NCBI RefSeq assembly: GCF_000503055.1
Contig: NZ_AYVY01000016.1
Location: 64,917 to 98,335, forward strand
DNA length: 33,419 nucleotides
Direction of reading: 5' to 3'
Source of the DNA: Mesorhizobium sp. LSHC420B00
Lineage (GTDB): Bacteria > Pseudomonadota > Alphaproteobacteria > Rhizobiales > Rhizobiaceae
The position numbers were made by a program, and so were the translations under genes. The notes under the pieces were generated by a model, which was not told the origin of the DNA, did not search any database, and saw only the letters and a program-made list of their open reading frames with translations. Below are positions 24,200-32,419 of the stretch, one piece after another (the first letter of the stretch is position 1; every line of letters starts with the position of its first letter).

Positions 24200-24602
24200 A
24201 GGCCATGATCCGTCGGCGAACGCCTGATCGCGATCGAGGAGGTGGCACGGACGTTTAACGTATCCGAAACGCACCTCAACAAGATCGCCAATTCCCTGAC
24301 GCGCAGCGTTACTTGAAGGCGGTCCGCGGTCGCTCCGGTGGGCTTGCCCTGGGGCGGAGCCGCGAGAAGTTCCGGATCGGCGACGTGGTACGGCTGACGG
24401 AGCCAGATTTCGCGCTTGTGGAGTGCTTCGCGACCTGAAATGAGTGCGTGCTTACCGGCTGCTGCAACTTTCAGGCATGTTCGGCGAGGCGATGGCCTCC
24501 TTCCAGAACACCCTTGACCGTTACACGCTGGCCGACGTCGCGTTGACGCCCAGGACTTTGTCGGCGGGCTACCTGCATCCGATGCTCCGCCATACCAATT
24601 AG
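24200..24602 (+). pseudogene. nsrR: NsrR-type Rrf2 regulator, broken
   Basis: Pieces in three frames match the nitric-oxide-sensing Rrf2 repressor NsrR: GERLIAIEEVARTFNVSETHLNKIANSLT (helix-turn-helix, up to about 24306), YLKAVRGRSGGLALGRSREKFRIGDVVRLTEPDFALVECFAT (24310-24440, then a TGA), ECVLTGCCNF (the cysteine region that holds the [2Fe-2S] cluster) and MFGEAMASFQNTLDRYTLADVAL to TAG at 24600-24602. The N-terminal helix is not readable. At least two frameshifts and one in-frame stop make it non-functional. NsrR normally represses NO-detoxifying genes; intact NnrR lies 500 bases away. Confidence 0.78.
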
Positions 24603-24668
24603 CGTGGGTAAACCCACAATCAGCCGCAACGCCGCGCGATGCGTATCTGCCTGCCCGTGGAGACAAGC

Positions 24669-24803
24669 ATGACTGACTCAAACAAAAACGACACACCGAT
24701 GGCCAAGCAATTCGAGTCCGGCGTCGACCTGAACAACACACTGCTCCCTATGCTGATCGGCGGGCTTGTTCTGATCGTCGTCGGTGCAAGATCGTGGTCA
24801 TGA
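24669..24803 (+). CDS. Short single-pass membrane peptide
   Basis: 44 codons plus stop; ATG at 24669 with GGAG six bases upstream. The peptide has a polar head (MTDSNKNDTPMAKQFESGVDLNN) and one hydrophobic helix (TLLPMLIGGLVLIVVGA). At GGTGCAAGATCG the frame ends as RSWS-stop; one frame over it would end IVVMTLV and TAG at 24812, a longer hydrophobic tail. So either this is the true C-terminus or a base has been gained. I do not recognise the family. It sits between broken nsrR and the DUF1858 gene. Confidence 0.55.
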   Translation: MTDSNKNDTPMAKQFESGVDLNNTLLPMLIGGLVLIVVGARSWS

Positions 24804-24910
24804 CGTTGGTCTAGTTTTCCTGGCAGACGCTCATCAAAGTTGCGAAAGCGCAACGAAGGCAGCCCGCGCGCGATTTATGAAGAGACCTCGCATATCGCGG
24901 AGACTTCATC

Positions 24911-25126
24911 GTGAAGCAGCGCAGTTCAATCAACCCCGACATGGTCGTTGACGAGATCATGAGAAAATGGCCGGCAACGGTGGCCGTGATGCTGGCCTAC
25001 AGGATGCTTTGCGTGGGTTGCCCGATCGGCGCTTTCCATACCGTGGCCGAAGCATGCCGCGAGCATGGGATCGACGAGACCCGCTTCATTTTGGATCTGG
25101 AATCGGCTGTTCGAGAAGAACGGTGA
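24911..25126 (+). CDS. DUF1858-domain protein
   Basis: 71 residues; GTG start at 24911 with GGAG eight bases upstream. The sequence INPDMVVDEIMRKWPATVAVMLAYRMLCVGCPIGAFHTVAEACREHGIDETRFILDLE matches DUF1858, the domain also found at the N-terminus of ScdA/RIC iron-sulfur repair proteins. The CxGC motif (CVGCP) may bind a metal or act in redox. Such stand-alone proteins accompany NO and low-oxygen genes. The stop is three bases from the stop of nnrR, which is convergent. Confidence 0.82.
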   Translation: MKQRSSINPDMVVDEIMRKWPATVAVMLAYRMLCVGCPIGAFHTVAEACREHGIDETRFILDLESAVREER

Positions 25127-25129
25127 CGG

Positions 25130-25831
25130 TCACCCCTTATCGCGGTTCTCGGCCAGAACCACCAAGCGATGTGCATCCTTGACCGTGACTTTCTGGCGAC
25201 CGCTGACGATTATTCCATTTTCCTCCCACCTGCTGAGCAGCCGGCTCACCGTGTGCAGTGTCGTTCCCGTCATCTCGGCAATGTCCTGCCTCGAAATCGG
25301 GAAGTCGATTTCGATGCCGCTGTCTGTCTTTCGGCCGGTCTGGTTCGCCAGGCGCAGCAGCGCATGCGCAACCCGCTGCTCAACCTGCTCCGTGGACATC
25401 TCCACCACCCGCGTCTGGGTCTCCTGCAGCCTGGTTCCAATCGTCCTGTAGGTGCTTGCCCCAAACAGGGGAAACCGTCGCGCCAGGTCCGGCCAGAGAG
25501 CGTTGGGCCAGGCTAGAACCACGCAGTCCACCGCGGCGACCGCACTGGCAGGGTAGGTCGTTCGCCCTAGTGCTGCAGCGACACCAAAAATTTCGCCTTC
25601 GCTGATGTATCTGGCGATGACCTGCTGCCCGTCAGGCGTGGTGCGGACAACGCGTATGTGCCCGGCGACCAGCACGAAAAACGAATGGGCCTCGGCTTCC
25701 TGCTCAAAGATCGCCGTGTCCTTGGCATACCGAGACGACCGCGCATTTTGTACGATCTCGCTCTGCTCGTCGGGCGTAAGCCCCTGGAAGAGAGGCAGTC
25801 CAGAAATCACCGATCGATCCAACGCAGCCAA
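25130..25831 (-). CDS. nnrR: NO-responsive CRP/FNR-family regulator NnrR
   Basis: 233 residues: a sensor barrel ([33 protein letters not shown]), a dimer helix, and the helix-turn-helix [30 protein letters not shown]. The recognition helix has H-T-V-S-R in place of the FNR E-x-x-S-R, as in NnrR proteins, so it should prefer a different site from FixK, fitting the TTGCG-type boxes seen here. There is no N-terminal cysteine cluster. It begins at TTG 25831 with GAGGG seven bases upstream. It is divergent from pseudoazurin, and the box between them may also serve autoregulation. In characterised relatives NnrR activates nirK, norCB and nnrS in response to nitric oxide. Confidence 0.88.
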   Translation of the reverse strand: MAALDRSVISGLPLFQGLTPDEQSEIVQNARSSRYAKDTAIFEQEAEAHSFFVLVAGHIRVVRTTPDGQQVIARYISEGEIFGVAAALGRTTYPASAVAAVDCVVLAWPNALWPDLARRFPLFGASTYRTIGTRLQETQTRVVEMSTEQVEQRVAHALLRLANQTGRKTDSGIEIDFPISRQDIAEMTGTTLHTVSRLLSRWEENGIIVSGRQKVTVKDAHRLVVLAENRDKG

Positions 25832-25894
25832 GCGGATCCCTCACAGCCCTACGGTTCCGCATCAGTCGTGCGGGAGACCTTTCTTATCCCGAGT

Positions 25895-25908
25895 TTGCGC
25901 CAGCGCAA
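25895..25908 (+). promoter_or_regulatory. NnrR-type box before pseudoazurin
   Basis: TTGCGCCAGCGCAA is a near-perfect palindrome, 74 bases before the pseudoazurin ATG and 63 bases from the nnrR start. Read toward its gene, the nirK box at 29859-29872 is identical. Confidence 0.72.
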
Positions 25909-25982
25909 ATTATCCCCGGCCGCATCAAGCTAAATCGCATGGAACGGCGCAATGCCGCGAAGACGAAACAAAGGACAAATCG

Positions 25983-26420
25983 ATGAAACTCTCCATCCTC
26001 GCTGCCGCAATCTCCATCCTCGCGCTCGCCAGCGGCGCAAGCGGGGAAGAGCACGTGGTGCAAATGCTCAATAAGGGCGAAAAAGGCGCCATGGTTTTCC
26101 AGCCGGCCTTTGTCAAGGCGGCACCCGGCGACACAGTCAAGTTCGTGCCGACCGATAAGGGCCACGATGCGGAGTCGATCAAGGGTATGATCCCGGATGG
26201 CGCCGAACCTTTCAAGGGGAAGCCCAACGAGGAGATCACCGTCACACTGACCCAGGAAGGTGTGTACGGCGTCAAATGCGCGCCTCACTACGGCATGGGC
26301 ATGGTCGCCCTGATCGTTGTCGGCAAGGCGGTCAACCTCGACATAGCCAAGACGGTGAAACATGCGGGGAAGGCAAAGACGGTGTTTGCCGACCTGTTCA
26401 GCCAGGTCCCGGCCAACTGA
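25983..26420 (+). CDS. azu: Pseudoazurin, blue copper electron carrier
   Basis: 145 residues: a signal peptide ([21 protein letters not shown]) and a cupredoxin domain. The type 1 copper ligands are visible as H61 (DKGHDAES), C99, H102 and M107 ([11 protein letters not shown]), with the C-x2-H-x4-M spacing of pseudoazurins. AAAGGAC precedes the ATG. The protein acts in the periplasm and passes electrons from the bc1 complex to the copper nitrite reductase NirK, which is encoded 2.3 kb away on the other strand. Both genes have the same NnrR-type box. The C-terminal helix ([17 protein letters not shown]) is typical. Confidence 0.95.
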   Translation: MKLSILAAAISILALASGASGEEHVVQMLNKGEKGAMVFQPAFVKAAPGDTVKFVPTDKGHDAESIKGMIPDGAEPFKGKPNEEITVTLTQEGVYGVKCAPHYGMGMVALIVVGKAVNLDIAKTVKHAGKAKTVFADLFSQVPAN

Positions 26421-26439
26421 CCGGGAATCGATACAGCCA

Positions 26440-26463
26440 TGCCTGCCGCATGAAGGGCAGGCA
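26440..26463 (+). terminator. Hairpin after pseudoazurin
   Basis: TGCCTGCC (26440-26447) pairs with GGCAGGCA (26456-26463) around an 8-base loop, 20 bases after the stop. There is no T-run, so it would attenuate rather than fully stop transcription into nnrS. Confidence 0.45.
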
Positions 26464-26522
26464 GGGCCGGACGGACCGAGGGCGGCGGTTCATCCGGCCC
26501 TGTTCATTTGGAGACGCAGATC

Positions 26523-27698
26523 ATGGGGATTCCACGCCCGCGGGCTTACACCGGGCCAGCATTTCTTTCCTACGGATTCAGGCCCTTCTTCTTCCTCGGG
26601 TCGCTGTATGCCGCGCTCTCCATTCTGCTTTGGCTGCCCATGTATGCCGGCGAGCTCGATGCTCACAGTGCGTTCGTTGCCGTCGACCGGCACATTCACG
26701 AGATGCTGTTCGGCTATCTGCCGGCGATCGTTACCGGGTTCTTGCTGACCGCCATCCCAAACTGGACCGGCCGGCTGCCCGTGCAAGGCCTGCCGCTGCT
26801 GGCGCTGGTGGTCCTGTGGCTTGCCGGCCGTGCCGCAGTCTTCTTCTCGGCGGATATCGGCTGGGAAGCGGCAGCCGTGATCGATGGTTCATTTCTGCTT
26901 ACTGTTGCGGCCGCGGCGGCACGCGAAATCATCGCGGGGCGGAACTGGCGCAATCTCAAGGTGCTGCTACCGCTCGCCGTCCTGGCGTGTGCCAACGGCG
27001 TGTTCCATATCGAGGCGCATCTTCAAGGCACATCCGACATCAGCCGCAGGCTCGGTATGGCCGCGGCGATCGTGCTCATCTCGCTGATCGGTGGGCGCAT
27101 CATTCCGAGCTTCACCCGCAACTGGCTCGTTCGGGAAAATCCAGGCAAGCTGCCCGCGCCGTTCGGCCGTTTTGACATCATATCGATAGCCATCTCAGCT
27201 ATCGCGCTGGGAGCATGGACGTTCGCCCCCGACAACCGCGCCTCGGGAATGCTTATGGCAGTCGCTGCAATCTGCCAGGCGTGGCGTCTGTCGCGCTGGG
27301 CTGGCGAACGCACAGTGCGGGATCCGCTCGTGCTCATCCTCCATCTTGCATATGCCTTCGTGCCGGTCGGCCTTGCCTTCGTTTCGGCATCGATCTTCGT
27401 TCCTGCCATCGTGCCGGCCGCCGCAGGGCTCCACGCGCTCGGAGCGGGTGCGGTCGGTGCGATGACGCTTGCCGTGATGACCCGCGCAACGCTCGGGCAC
27501 ACAGGGCGGGAGCTCAAGGCCGGGAAAGGGACCTCGTTCATCTTCGTAGCCGTCCTTCTCGCGGGATCATTGCGAATCCTGGCCGCCTTCGTCCCCTCAG
27601 ACGCGGTGATCGATATGGCCGGCGCCGCATGGATGGCGGCATTCGCCGGCTTCCTCCTGATCCACGGAACCGCGTTGACGACACCCAAGGCACGGTGA
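26523..27698 (+). CDS. nnrS: NnrS heme-copper membrane protein
   Basis: The ATG at 26523 (MGIPRPRAYTGPAFLSYGFRPFF) has GGAG nine bases upstream; a TTG five codons earlier is less likely. The protein has 391 residues and about twelve hydrophobic helices. NnrS signatures include FLSYGFRPFFFLG near the N-terminus, HIHEMLFGY, PNWTGRLP, GGRIIPSFTRNWL, HALGAGAVGAMTLAVMTRATLGHTGR. Histidines in these loops bind heme and copper in the family. NnrS helps cells resist nitric oxide during denitrification; its exact reaction is unsettled. It follows pseudoazurin after 102 bases, so it may share that promoter. Confidence 0.93.
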   Translation: MGIPRPRAYTGPAFLSYGFRPFFFLGSLYAALSILLWLPMYAGELDAHSAFVAVDRHIHEMLFGYLPAIVTGFLLTAIPNWTGRLPVQGLPLLALVVLWLAGRAAVFFSADIGWEAAAVIDGSFLLTVAAAAAREIIAGRNWRNLKVLLPLAVLACANGVFHIEAHLQGTSDISRRLGMAAAIVLISLIGGRIIPSFTRNWLVRENPGKLPAPFGRFDIISIAISAIALGAWTFAPDNRASGMLMAVAAICQAWRLSRWAGERTVRDPLVLILHLAYAFVPVGLAFVSASIFVPAIVPAAAGLHALGAGAVGAMTLAVMTRATLGHTGRELKAGKGTSFIFVAVLLAGSLRILAAFVPSDAVIDMAGAAWMAAFAGFLLIHGTALTTPKAR

Positions 27699-27764
27699 GG
27701 CGAGGGAAGAGCGGCGGGCGGGCTCGCGACGGGTCGGGAAGACGTGGCCCGCTATTCCTGCTTT

Positions 27765-28634
27765 TCAGACGATACCAAGCCAGCCAAGGATCCGGCTTGC
27801 CCATCCCGAATGGTCCCGGACCAATCTGAATCCCAGATTGTCGGGAGGCGTACCAACGGCACAGCCTCCGCTTTTTCCGTCACTAACGAAGTTCGACATG
27901 TAGGCTCTGTGAAGCCCTTCAAGGACGTGGACGCCGCAATTGTCGACCGAACTCGCAACACCGCTTCCATCCGCAGCCAACGTGGTGCGGACATAGCAGG
28001 TCGAGGTCCACTCCCAGACATTGCCGGAAAAGTCGGCGAGGCCGAGGGAATTGAATCCAAAAGAGCCACGGCTCTTGGGCAACGGGTCCGGTTTGCGATT
28101 AAGGTCCACCTCGGCCTTGTAGCTGGTGAGCCAACGTCTGGCGGGATTGCTGGCGTCGTTTTCGACCCCCTCGAATTCGCCGGCGAACCGCTCCGCGGCG
28201 GCAAAGGCCCATTCTTCATCGGATGGCAGCCGCCATTGGTCGCCGGTCACTTGCGAATACCACCGGGCGTAGGCATTGGCATCGAGATAGCTCACCCCTG
28301 TCACCGGAGCATTGCTCGGGATCGCGCGCGTCTCCTGTGCCGGCTGACAGCCGCCAGCCGATACGCAGTCCGCGTAGTCGGCCGCGCCGACCTGATAGGC
28401 CATGATTTCGAGAGGTCTGTCGAGTTGCCGCTCGAGGCGGGGATTGCCTTGCGGGCGTCCCTCTTTCAGGAACTCGCCCGGAGTCGGATAGGTGATCGAA
28501 CCAGGGGGCAAGGTGACCGTCATGGCGATGGGATGGCGTTGTGTATCCCCGAAGACCGCCTGTTGCGAGAGCCCTACCGGAACAGCAGCGGCGGCCAGGG
28601 CGACCGGGAGAACCTTCAAGGTGAAAGGAGACAT
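27765..28634 (-). CDS. nirV: NirV, formylglycine-generating-enzyme-like protein
   Basis: 289 residues with an N-terminal signal peptide (MSPFTLKVLPVALAAAAVPVGLS). The body matches the SUMF1/FGE fold: PLEIMAYQVGAADYADCVSAGGC, PVTGVSYLDANAYARWYSQVTGDQWRLPSDEEWAFAA, GLADFSGNVWEWTSTCY and DNLGFRLVRD. NirV is the usual partner of nirK in rhizobia; a role in NirK maturation is suspected but not shown. It follows nirK on the same strand after 52 bases and ends 66 bases from the convergent nnrS. Confidence 0.92.
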   Translation of the reverse strand: MSPFTLKVLPVALAAAAVPVGLSQQAVFGDTQRHPIAMTVTLPPGSITYPTPGEFLKEGRPQGNPRLERQLDRPLEIMAYQVGAADYADCVSAGGCQPAQETRAIPSNAPVTGVSYLDANAYARWYSQVTGDQWRLPSDEEWAFAAAERFAGEFEGVENDASNPARRWLTSYKAEVDLNRKPDPLPKSRGSFGFNSLGLADFSGNVWEWTSTCYVRTTLAADGSGVASSVDNCGVHVLEGLHRAYMSNFVSDGKSGGCAVGTPPDNLGFRLVRDHSGWASRILGWLGIV

Positions 28635-28686
28635 GGCTTTCGTCCATGCCCGGACAGCGTCGCTGCCCGGGCAAATTGGAGTGCCG

Positions 28687-29793
28687 TCAGTTGGTGACGA
28701 TGGGTTTAGGAGCCTCGACCTGCGTCATCAGGTCGTCATCCCACTCGCCCTCGACCATGAAGTGAGCAGTCGCTCCGAGTTCCACAGCTTCGATCAGATT
28801 GTGATTGACGTAAGCGTAGATGCCCGGTTGCAGGAACGTGTAGAGCGCCGAGCCCGCCGAACCGCCGCGGATGAACCAGGTTTCCAGGTCCTTGGACGGC
28901 GGGTTGGCGAATTTGCCCTGTTCCCAGACATAATCACCGTGACCACCAATCAGATGCGGCCGGGTATCGCGGTTGGCCTGCGAATGGACGATCAACACGG
29001 TCTCGCCGACCTTCGCCTTCATTGCGTTGTCGCCGGTCAGGGATCCGACCTTGCCGTTGAACACGACATGCGTCGGGATCAGCCCGCGCATGACCTTGAC
29101 GATGTCGTCGTAACCGTCACCGGCCGATTCGTAGCTCTTGAAGTTGCCCTTCTCGTCGCGCGGAATATAGAAGTCGGTCTCGCCGATGTAGAAGATCTTG
29201 TCGTATTTGACCGGCTCGCCCTTGTCGTTCCTGAGCCCATCGCGCGGCAGGACCATGATTGCGCCGCTCATGCCGGAAACGACATGCCAAGGGATCATCG
29301 CGCCCCCAGGCGCGCAGTGATAGACGAACGTTCCCGTTCGCGTCGCCTTGAAGCGCAAGGTCACCTGTTCGCCGGGATTGATCAAGGTGAGGACGCCGCC
29401 GCCCAGAGCGCCGGTCGCGGCGTGGAAGTCGATGTTGTGGGCGAGGGAGTTGGTATCGGGATTGATGAGCGTCAGTTCGACGTAGTCGTCCTGATGCACG
29501 ACCATCAGTGGGCCGGGAATCGAGCCGTTGTAGGTCATCGCATTCAGTGTCGTGCCGTCGGCATCGATGACAACGGGCTTTTCCTCGATCGTCATGGTGA
29601 ACTCGACGACTTTCGGTCCGCCTTTGGCGACTTGATCGTGCGGATGCACGAACGGCGGTGCGACGAGCTTGATCTTTCCGCGAGGGAGCCCGCGAATGTC
29701 TGCCTTTGTCACCGTTGCCGAAAATGCGGGCAGCGCCGCTGCGCCGGCAGCGCCAATCGCTGCTCCGAAGAGGGCTTCGCGTCGCGTGATCAT
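28687..29793 (-). CDS. nirK: Copper-containing nitrite reductase NirK
   Basis: 368 residues; ATG at 29793 with AGGAG six bases upstream. The N-terminus is a Tat-like signal ([26 protein letters not shown]). Two cupredoxin domains follow. Type 1 copper ligands: H119, C160, H170 and M175 ([26 protein letters not shown]). Type 2 ligands: H124, H159 and H331 (YVNHNLIEA). Catalytic D122 and H280 ([13 protein letters not shown]) are in place, so it should be active. It reduces nitrite to nitric oxide in the periplasm with electrons from pseudoazurin. nirV follows. An NnrR-type box lies 65 bases before the start. Confidence 0.97.
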   Translation of the reverse strand: MITRREALFGAAIGAAGAAALPAFSATVTKADIRGLPRGKIKLVAPPFVHPHDQVAKGGPKVVEFTMTIEEKPVVIDADGTTLNAMTYNGSIPGPLMVVHQDDYVELTLINPDTNSLAHNIDFHAATGALGGGVLTLINPGEQVTLRFKATRTGTFVYHCAPGGAMIPWHVVSGMSGAIMVLPRDGLRNDKGEPVKYDKIFYIGETDFYIPRDEKGNFKSYESAGDGYDDIVKVMRGLIPTHVVFNGKVGSLTGDNAMKAKVGETVLIVHSQANRDTRPHLIGGHGDYVWEQGKFANPPSKDLETWFIRGGSAGSALYTFLQPGIYAYVNHNLIEAVELGATAHFMVEGEWDDDLMTQVEAPKPIVTN

Positions 29794-29858
29794 GTCAGTC
29801 TCCTATCTCTCAACCATTGCAGATGAGTAGAAGCTATCTGACGTGACGCGGCGTTTCT

Positions 29859-29872
29859 TTGCGCTGGCGCAA
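29859..29872 (-). promoter_or_regulatory. NnrR-type box before nirK
   Basis: On the minus strand this site reads TTGCGCCAGCGCAA, base for base the same as the pseudoazurin box at 25895-25908 in the same orientation toward its gene. It lies 65 bases before the nirK ATG, where a CRP/FNR-type activator site is expected. Confidence 0.75.
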
Positions 29873-29883
29873 ATTGCTGGAGT

Positions 29884-29990
29884 TCAGTCTTGGCAGGCAA
29901 GAACCTCGGATACAGCGATCTTGCGCGTCATGATCGAGGTGGAGAAGGTCGTGGCCCCGGTTATTGCATCAGCTTTGGCTAGCGGCCGGG
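29884..29990 (-). pseudogene. FMN-binding-type C-terminal remnant
   Basis: The minus-strand frame ending at 29884 reads AKADAITGATTFSTSIMTRKIAVSEVL. DAITGATTFST resembles the D-A-[IV]-[ST]-G-A-[TS]-x-[ST] motif where FMN is attached in NqrC/RnfG and NosR-like proteins. No start or upstream domain is present, and fixS overlaps the upstream end in another frame. It may be the tail of a lost NosR- or NosX-related gene. The match is short, so chance is possible. Confidence 0.35.
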
Positions 29991-30134
29991 TTTGTCTTCC
30001 CGTTCGATAAGGATCCGCTCGGCGGCGCCGTCGAGATCTTCGTACTGGCCACTCCTCAAAGCCCACAGGAAGCTCCCCAGTCCAAGCGCACCAAGGAAGA
30101 GGGCCACAGGTATCAGGTAGGCAAGGGTTGTCAT
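29979..30134 (-). CDS. fixS: FixS, cbb3 oxidase maturation protein
   Basis: A 51-residue frame from ATG 30134 to TAG 29979: MTTLAYLIPVALFLGALGLG, then SFLWALRSGQYEDLDGAAERIL and IEREDKPGR. This is the CcoS/FixS pattern: one membrane helix followed by W-x-[LM]-[RK]-x-G-Q-[YF]-[ED]-D-[LM]-[DE]-x-x-x-x-R-I-L. CcoS is needed for cofactor insertion into cbb3 oxidase. It starts 50 bases after the fixI stop and closes the fixGHIS operon. Confidence 0.93.
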   Translation of the reverse strand: MTTLAYLIPVALFLGALGLGSFLWALRSGQYEDLDGAAERILIEREDKPGR

Positions 30135-30184
30135 GAGGATCGGGCCAATGTGTTGATGTCGAAACGTCTGTCGCGCCGAACATT

Positions 30185-32419
30185 TTACGCCGGCGAATTC
30201 GGCGTGGAACTTTGCAGCCGCAGCGCATTTCCTATCACAAGCAGCGACGAAGCGGACATGGCGATCGCTGCGATAAGAGGCGTGACATGTCCCAGGATGG
30301 CGATCGGCACGGCAACAGCATTATAGACGATCGCGATCGCGATGTTCTGGCGGATCAGGCTTCCCGCCTTGCGTGAGACGTCCAGCGCGAGAGGCACTGC
30401 CAGAAGGCTTTCCCGCAGGAATACGAAGTCCGCTGCGTTGCGGCCAATGTCGGCGGCGGTGGCTGGAGCAATCGAGACGTGCGCCGCACTCAGTGCAGGC
30501 GTGTCGTTGAGGCCGTCACCAACCATCAGAACCTTGTGTCCGTCTTTCGCCAGGGTCTCGATACGTTCGACCTTGCCGGACGGCATTAGGCACGGAACGA
30601 AGTCGTCGACTCCCAGCATTTTCGCAACACCGGCGCAGGCTGCCGCAGTGTCGCCCGACAGCATTTCCACCGATACCCCCGCATCGTTCAACTGTTGGAT
30701 GGCCGCTCCAGCGTCGGCACGCAGCGCATCCTCGAAATCGAATGTGGCGCCAATGATCCCGTCTTTCGTCAGGACCGTCCCGCCAAAGCCATGCTTGCCT
30801 TCGCCGCCGGTTCGGGCCTTCCATCCAGCCCATCCGCGCCGGCCCAGCCGCCAGATATTTCCGGCGACAGTGGCTTCGATTCCGAACCCCGGATGCTCGG
30901 TGACGGCATCGAATTTGTGTTGTCCTCCAGGAGCGGCAAAGCCGGCAATGGCCTTTGAAAACGGATGGCGGGAATGCGCGGCCATGTCTGCGGCGATTGC
31001 CAGCATTGCCGGATCGATCGACGACGCATTGATGAGCCGGGGCTGTCCGAGCGTGAGCGTTCCGGTTTTGTCGAACACTGCAGTATCAATTGTTGCCAGG
31101 CGCTCCATGGCCGAACCATCCTTGACCATGATGCCGTTTTCGAACAGGCGCCGCGCAGCGACCACCTGGACGATCGGCACCGCGAGGCCGAGCGCGCAGG
31201 GGCATGTGATAATCAAAACGGCGATAGCGATGGTTATGGCCCGGTGCCAGTCGCCAGTTGCCGCCATCCAGCCAAGGAATGTCACGAGGGCGGTGAGGTG
31301 AACAACTGGAGCATAGAGCGCTGAAACGCGGTCGGCGATGCGGCGGTACTGTGCGCGACCGCCCTCGGCGGCTTCCATCAGCCGAACCATTTCCGCCAGG
31401 AACGAATCCTTCGCGGCGGCTGTCGCCTCGATGGTCAGCGGGCCGGTAAGGTTGAGCACGCCGGCCTGGACGGCGTCGTTTGGCGCCACGCTTCTGGGCG
31501 TGCTCTCGCCCGAAACCAGCGAGCAATCGACGTCCGATGTCCCACGCGTGATCTTGCCGTCGACGGGAATCCTTTCGCCCGCCGCGATCAGCAACAGCAT
31601 GCCCGGTTCGATCTCGCCAACCGGCAGATAGTCGCGTGCGCCATCGTCGCGCAGCACCATGGCGCCACGCGCGGCCAGTTGTGACAGGCCTTTCACGGCG
31701 GTGCGGGCGCGTTCGCGCATCAGGTGATCCAGCGTGCGGCCGATCAACAGGAAAAACAGCAGAGACACCGACGCGTCGAAATAGGCGTGGTCACCATGGG
31801 TGATCGTCTCATAGAGGCTCATCGCGTAGGCCAACGACACGCCGACCGCGATCGGCACGTCCATGTTCGTGCGGCCGTGACGCAAGGCATTCCAGGCCGA
31901 CTTGAAGAAGATGCCGCCGGCGAAGGCGAGTGCGGGGATGGCGATCAGTGCCGAGACCCAGTGGAACAGGTCGCGGGTCGCGCCCTCGGCACCGGACCAG
32001 ACCGAAACCGACAGCAGCATGATGTTGCCCGCCGCAAATCCGGCAACAGCGACGGCGCGGATCAACTCCGAAAGCGTCCTGTCCTTTTCGTCGGCCTCGG
32101 GGGCGAAGAGATGCGCCTGGTAGCCCAGCCGCCTTAGCGCGACGACGAACGGTGGAACCTCGTCCCCATGCCACCGGACCGAGACCCGTTTCGTTGACAG
32201 GTTGACGCGGGCGCTCTCGACGCGATCGAGCTTTCCCAACGCCGTCTCGATCGTCTGGATACAAGTTGCGCAATGAACGCTCGGCACCGAAAGCTCGGTC
32301 TGGCGAAGATCATCGTCAAGCGATCGGCTGGCCAATTTGATTTCCTGGCTAGACGGCACGACCGATGTGATGCTGCCCATATCCAGCGCCATTTCAGCGC
32401 CCGGTGCACAACAGCTCAT
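30185..32419 (-). CDS. fixI: FixI, copper-translocating P1B-type ATPase
   Basis: 744 residues. The N-terminus is cysteine-rich (MSCCAPGAEM), followed by a heavy-metal-associated domain with VHCATCIQTIE at about 48-58. About eight membrane helices follow. The metal-channel motif is TCPCALGLAVP, the phosphorylation site is DKTGTLT, and GDGLNDTPALSAAHVSIA closes the ATP domain. This is the CcoI/FixI type, which exports copper toward the cbb3 oxidase CuB site. The ATG overlaps the fixH stop by four bases. A CPC-type ATPase next to fixH and fixS leaves little doubt on identity. Confidence 0.97.
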   Translation of the reverse strand: MSCCAPGAEMALDMGSITSVVPSSQEIKLASRSLDDDLRQTELSVPSVHCATCIQTIETALGKLDRVESARVNLSTKRVSVRWHGDEVPPFVVALRRLGYQAHLFAPEADEKDRTLSELIRAVAVAGFAAGNIMLLSVSVWSGAEGATRDLFHWVSALIAIPALAFAGGIFFKSAWNALRHGRTNMDVPIAVGVSLAYAMSLYETITHGDHAYFDASVSLLFFLLIGRTLDHLMRERARTAVKGLSQLAARGAMVLRDDGARDYLPVGEIEPGMLLLIAAGERIPVDGKITRGTSDVDCSLVSGESTPRSVAPNDAVQAGVLNLTGPLTIEATAAAKDSFLAEMVRLMEAAEGGRAQYRRIADRVSALYAPVVHLTALVTFLGWMAATGDWHRAITIAIAVLIITCPCALGLAVPIVQVVAARRLFENGIMVKDGSAMERLATIDTAVFDKTGTLTLGQPRLINASSIDPAMLAIAADMAAHSRHPFSKAIAGFAAPGGQHKFDAVTEHPGFGIEATVAGNIWRLGRRGWAGWKARTGGEGKHGFGGTVLTKDGIIGATFDFEDALRADAGAAIQQLNDAGVSVEMLSGDTAAACAGVAKMLGVDDFVPCLMPSGKVERIETLAKDGHKVLMVGDGLNDTPALSAAHVSIAPATAADIGRNAADFVFLRESLLAVPLALDVSRKAGSLIRQNIAIAIVYNAVAVPIAILGHVTPLIAAIAMSASSLLVIGNALRLQSSTPNSPA

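Noticed and set aside
24253..24261. CGTTTAACG resembling the downstream box of the ECF promoter pair
   Set aside because: No GCGACGGAT block lies 12 bases upstream, and it falls within the NsrR-like coding remnant.
24094..24741. 215-codon minus-strand open frame
   Set aside because: It is antisense to the NsrR-like pieces, which have clear family motifs on the plus strand; the minus-strand translation is arginine-rich and shows none.
27744..28697. 317-codon plus-strand open frame
   Set aside because: It is antisense to nirV, which has a signal peptide and FGE motifs in the minus strand.
28492..29826. 444-codon plus-strand open frame
   Set aside because: It is antisense to nirK and nirV, both with full active-site motifs; its translation shows no family pattern. 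It is a shadow frame of GC-rich DNA.
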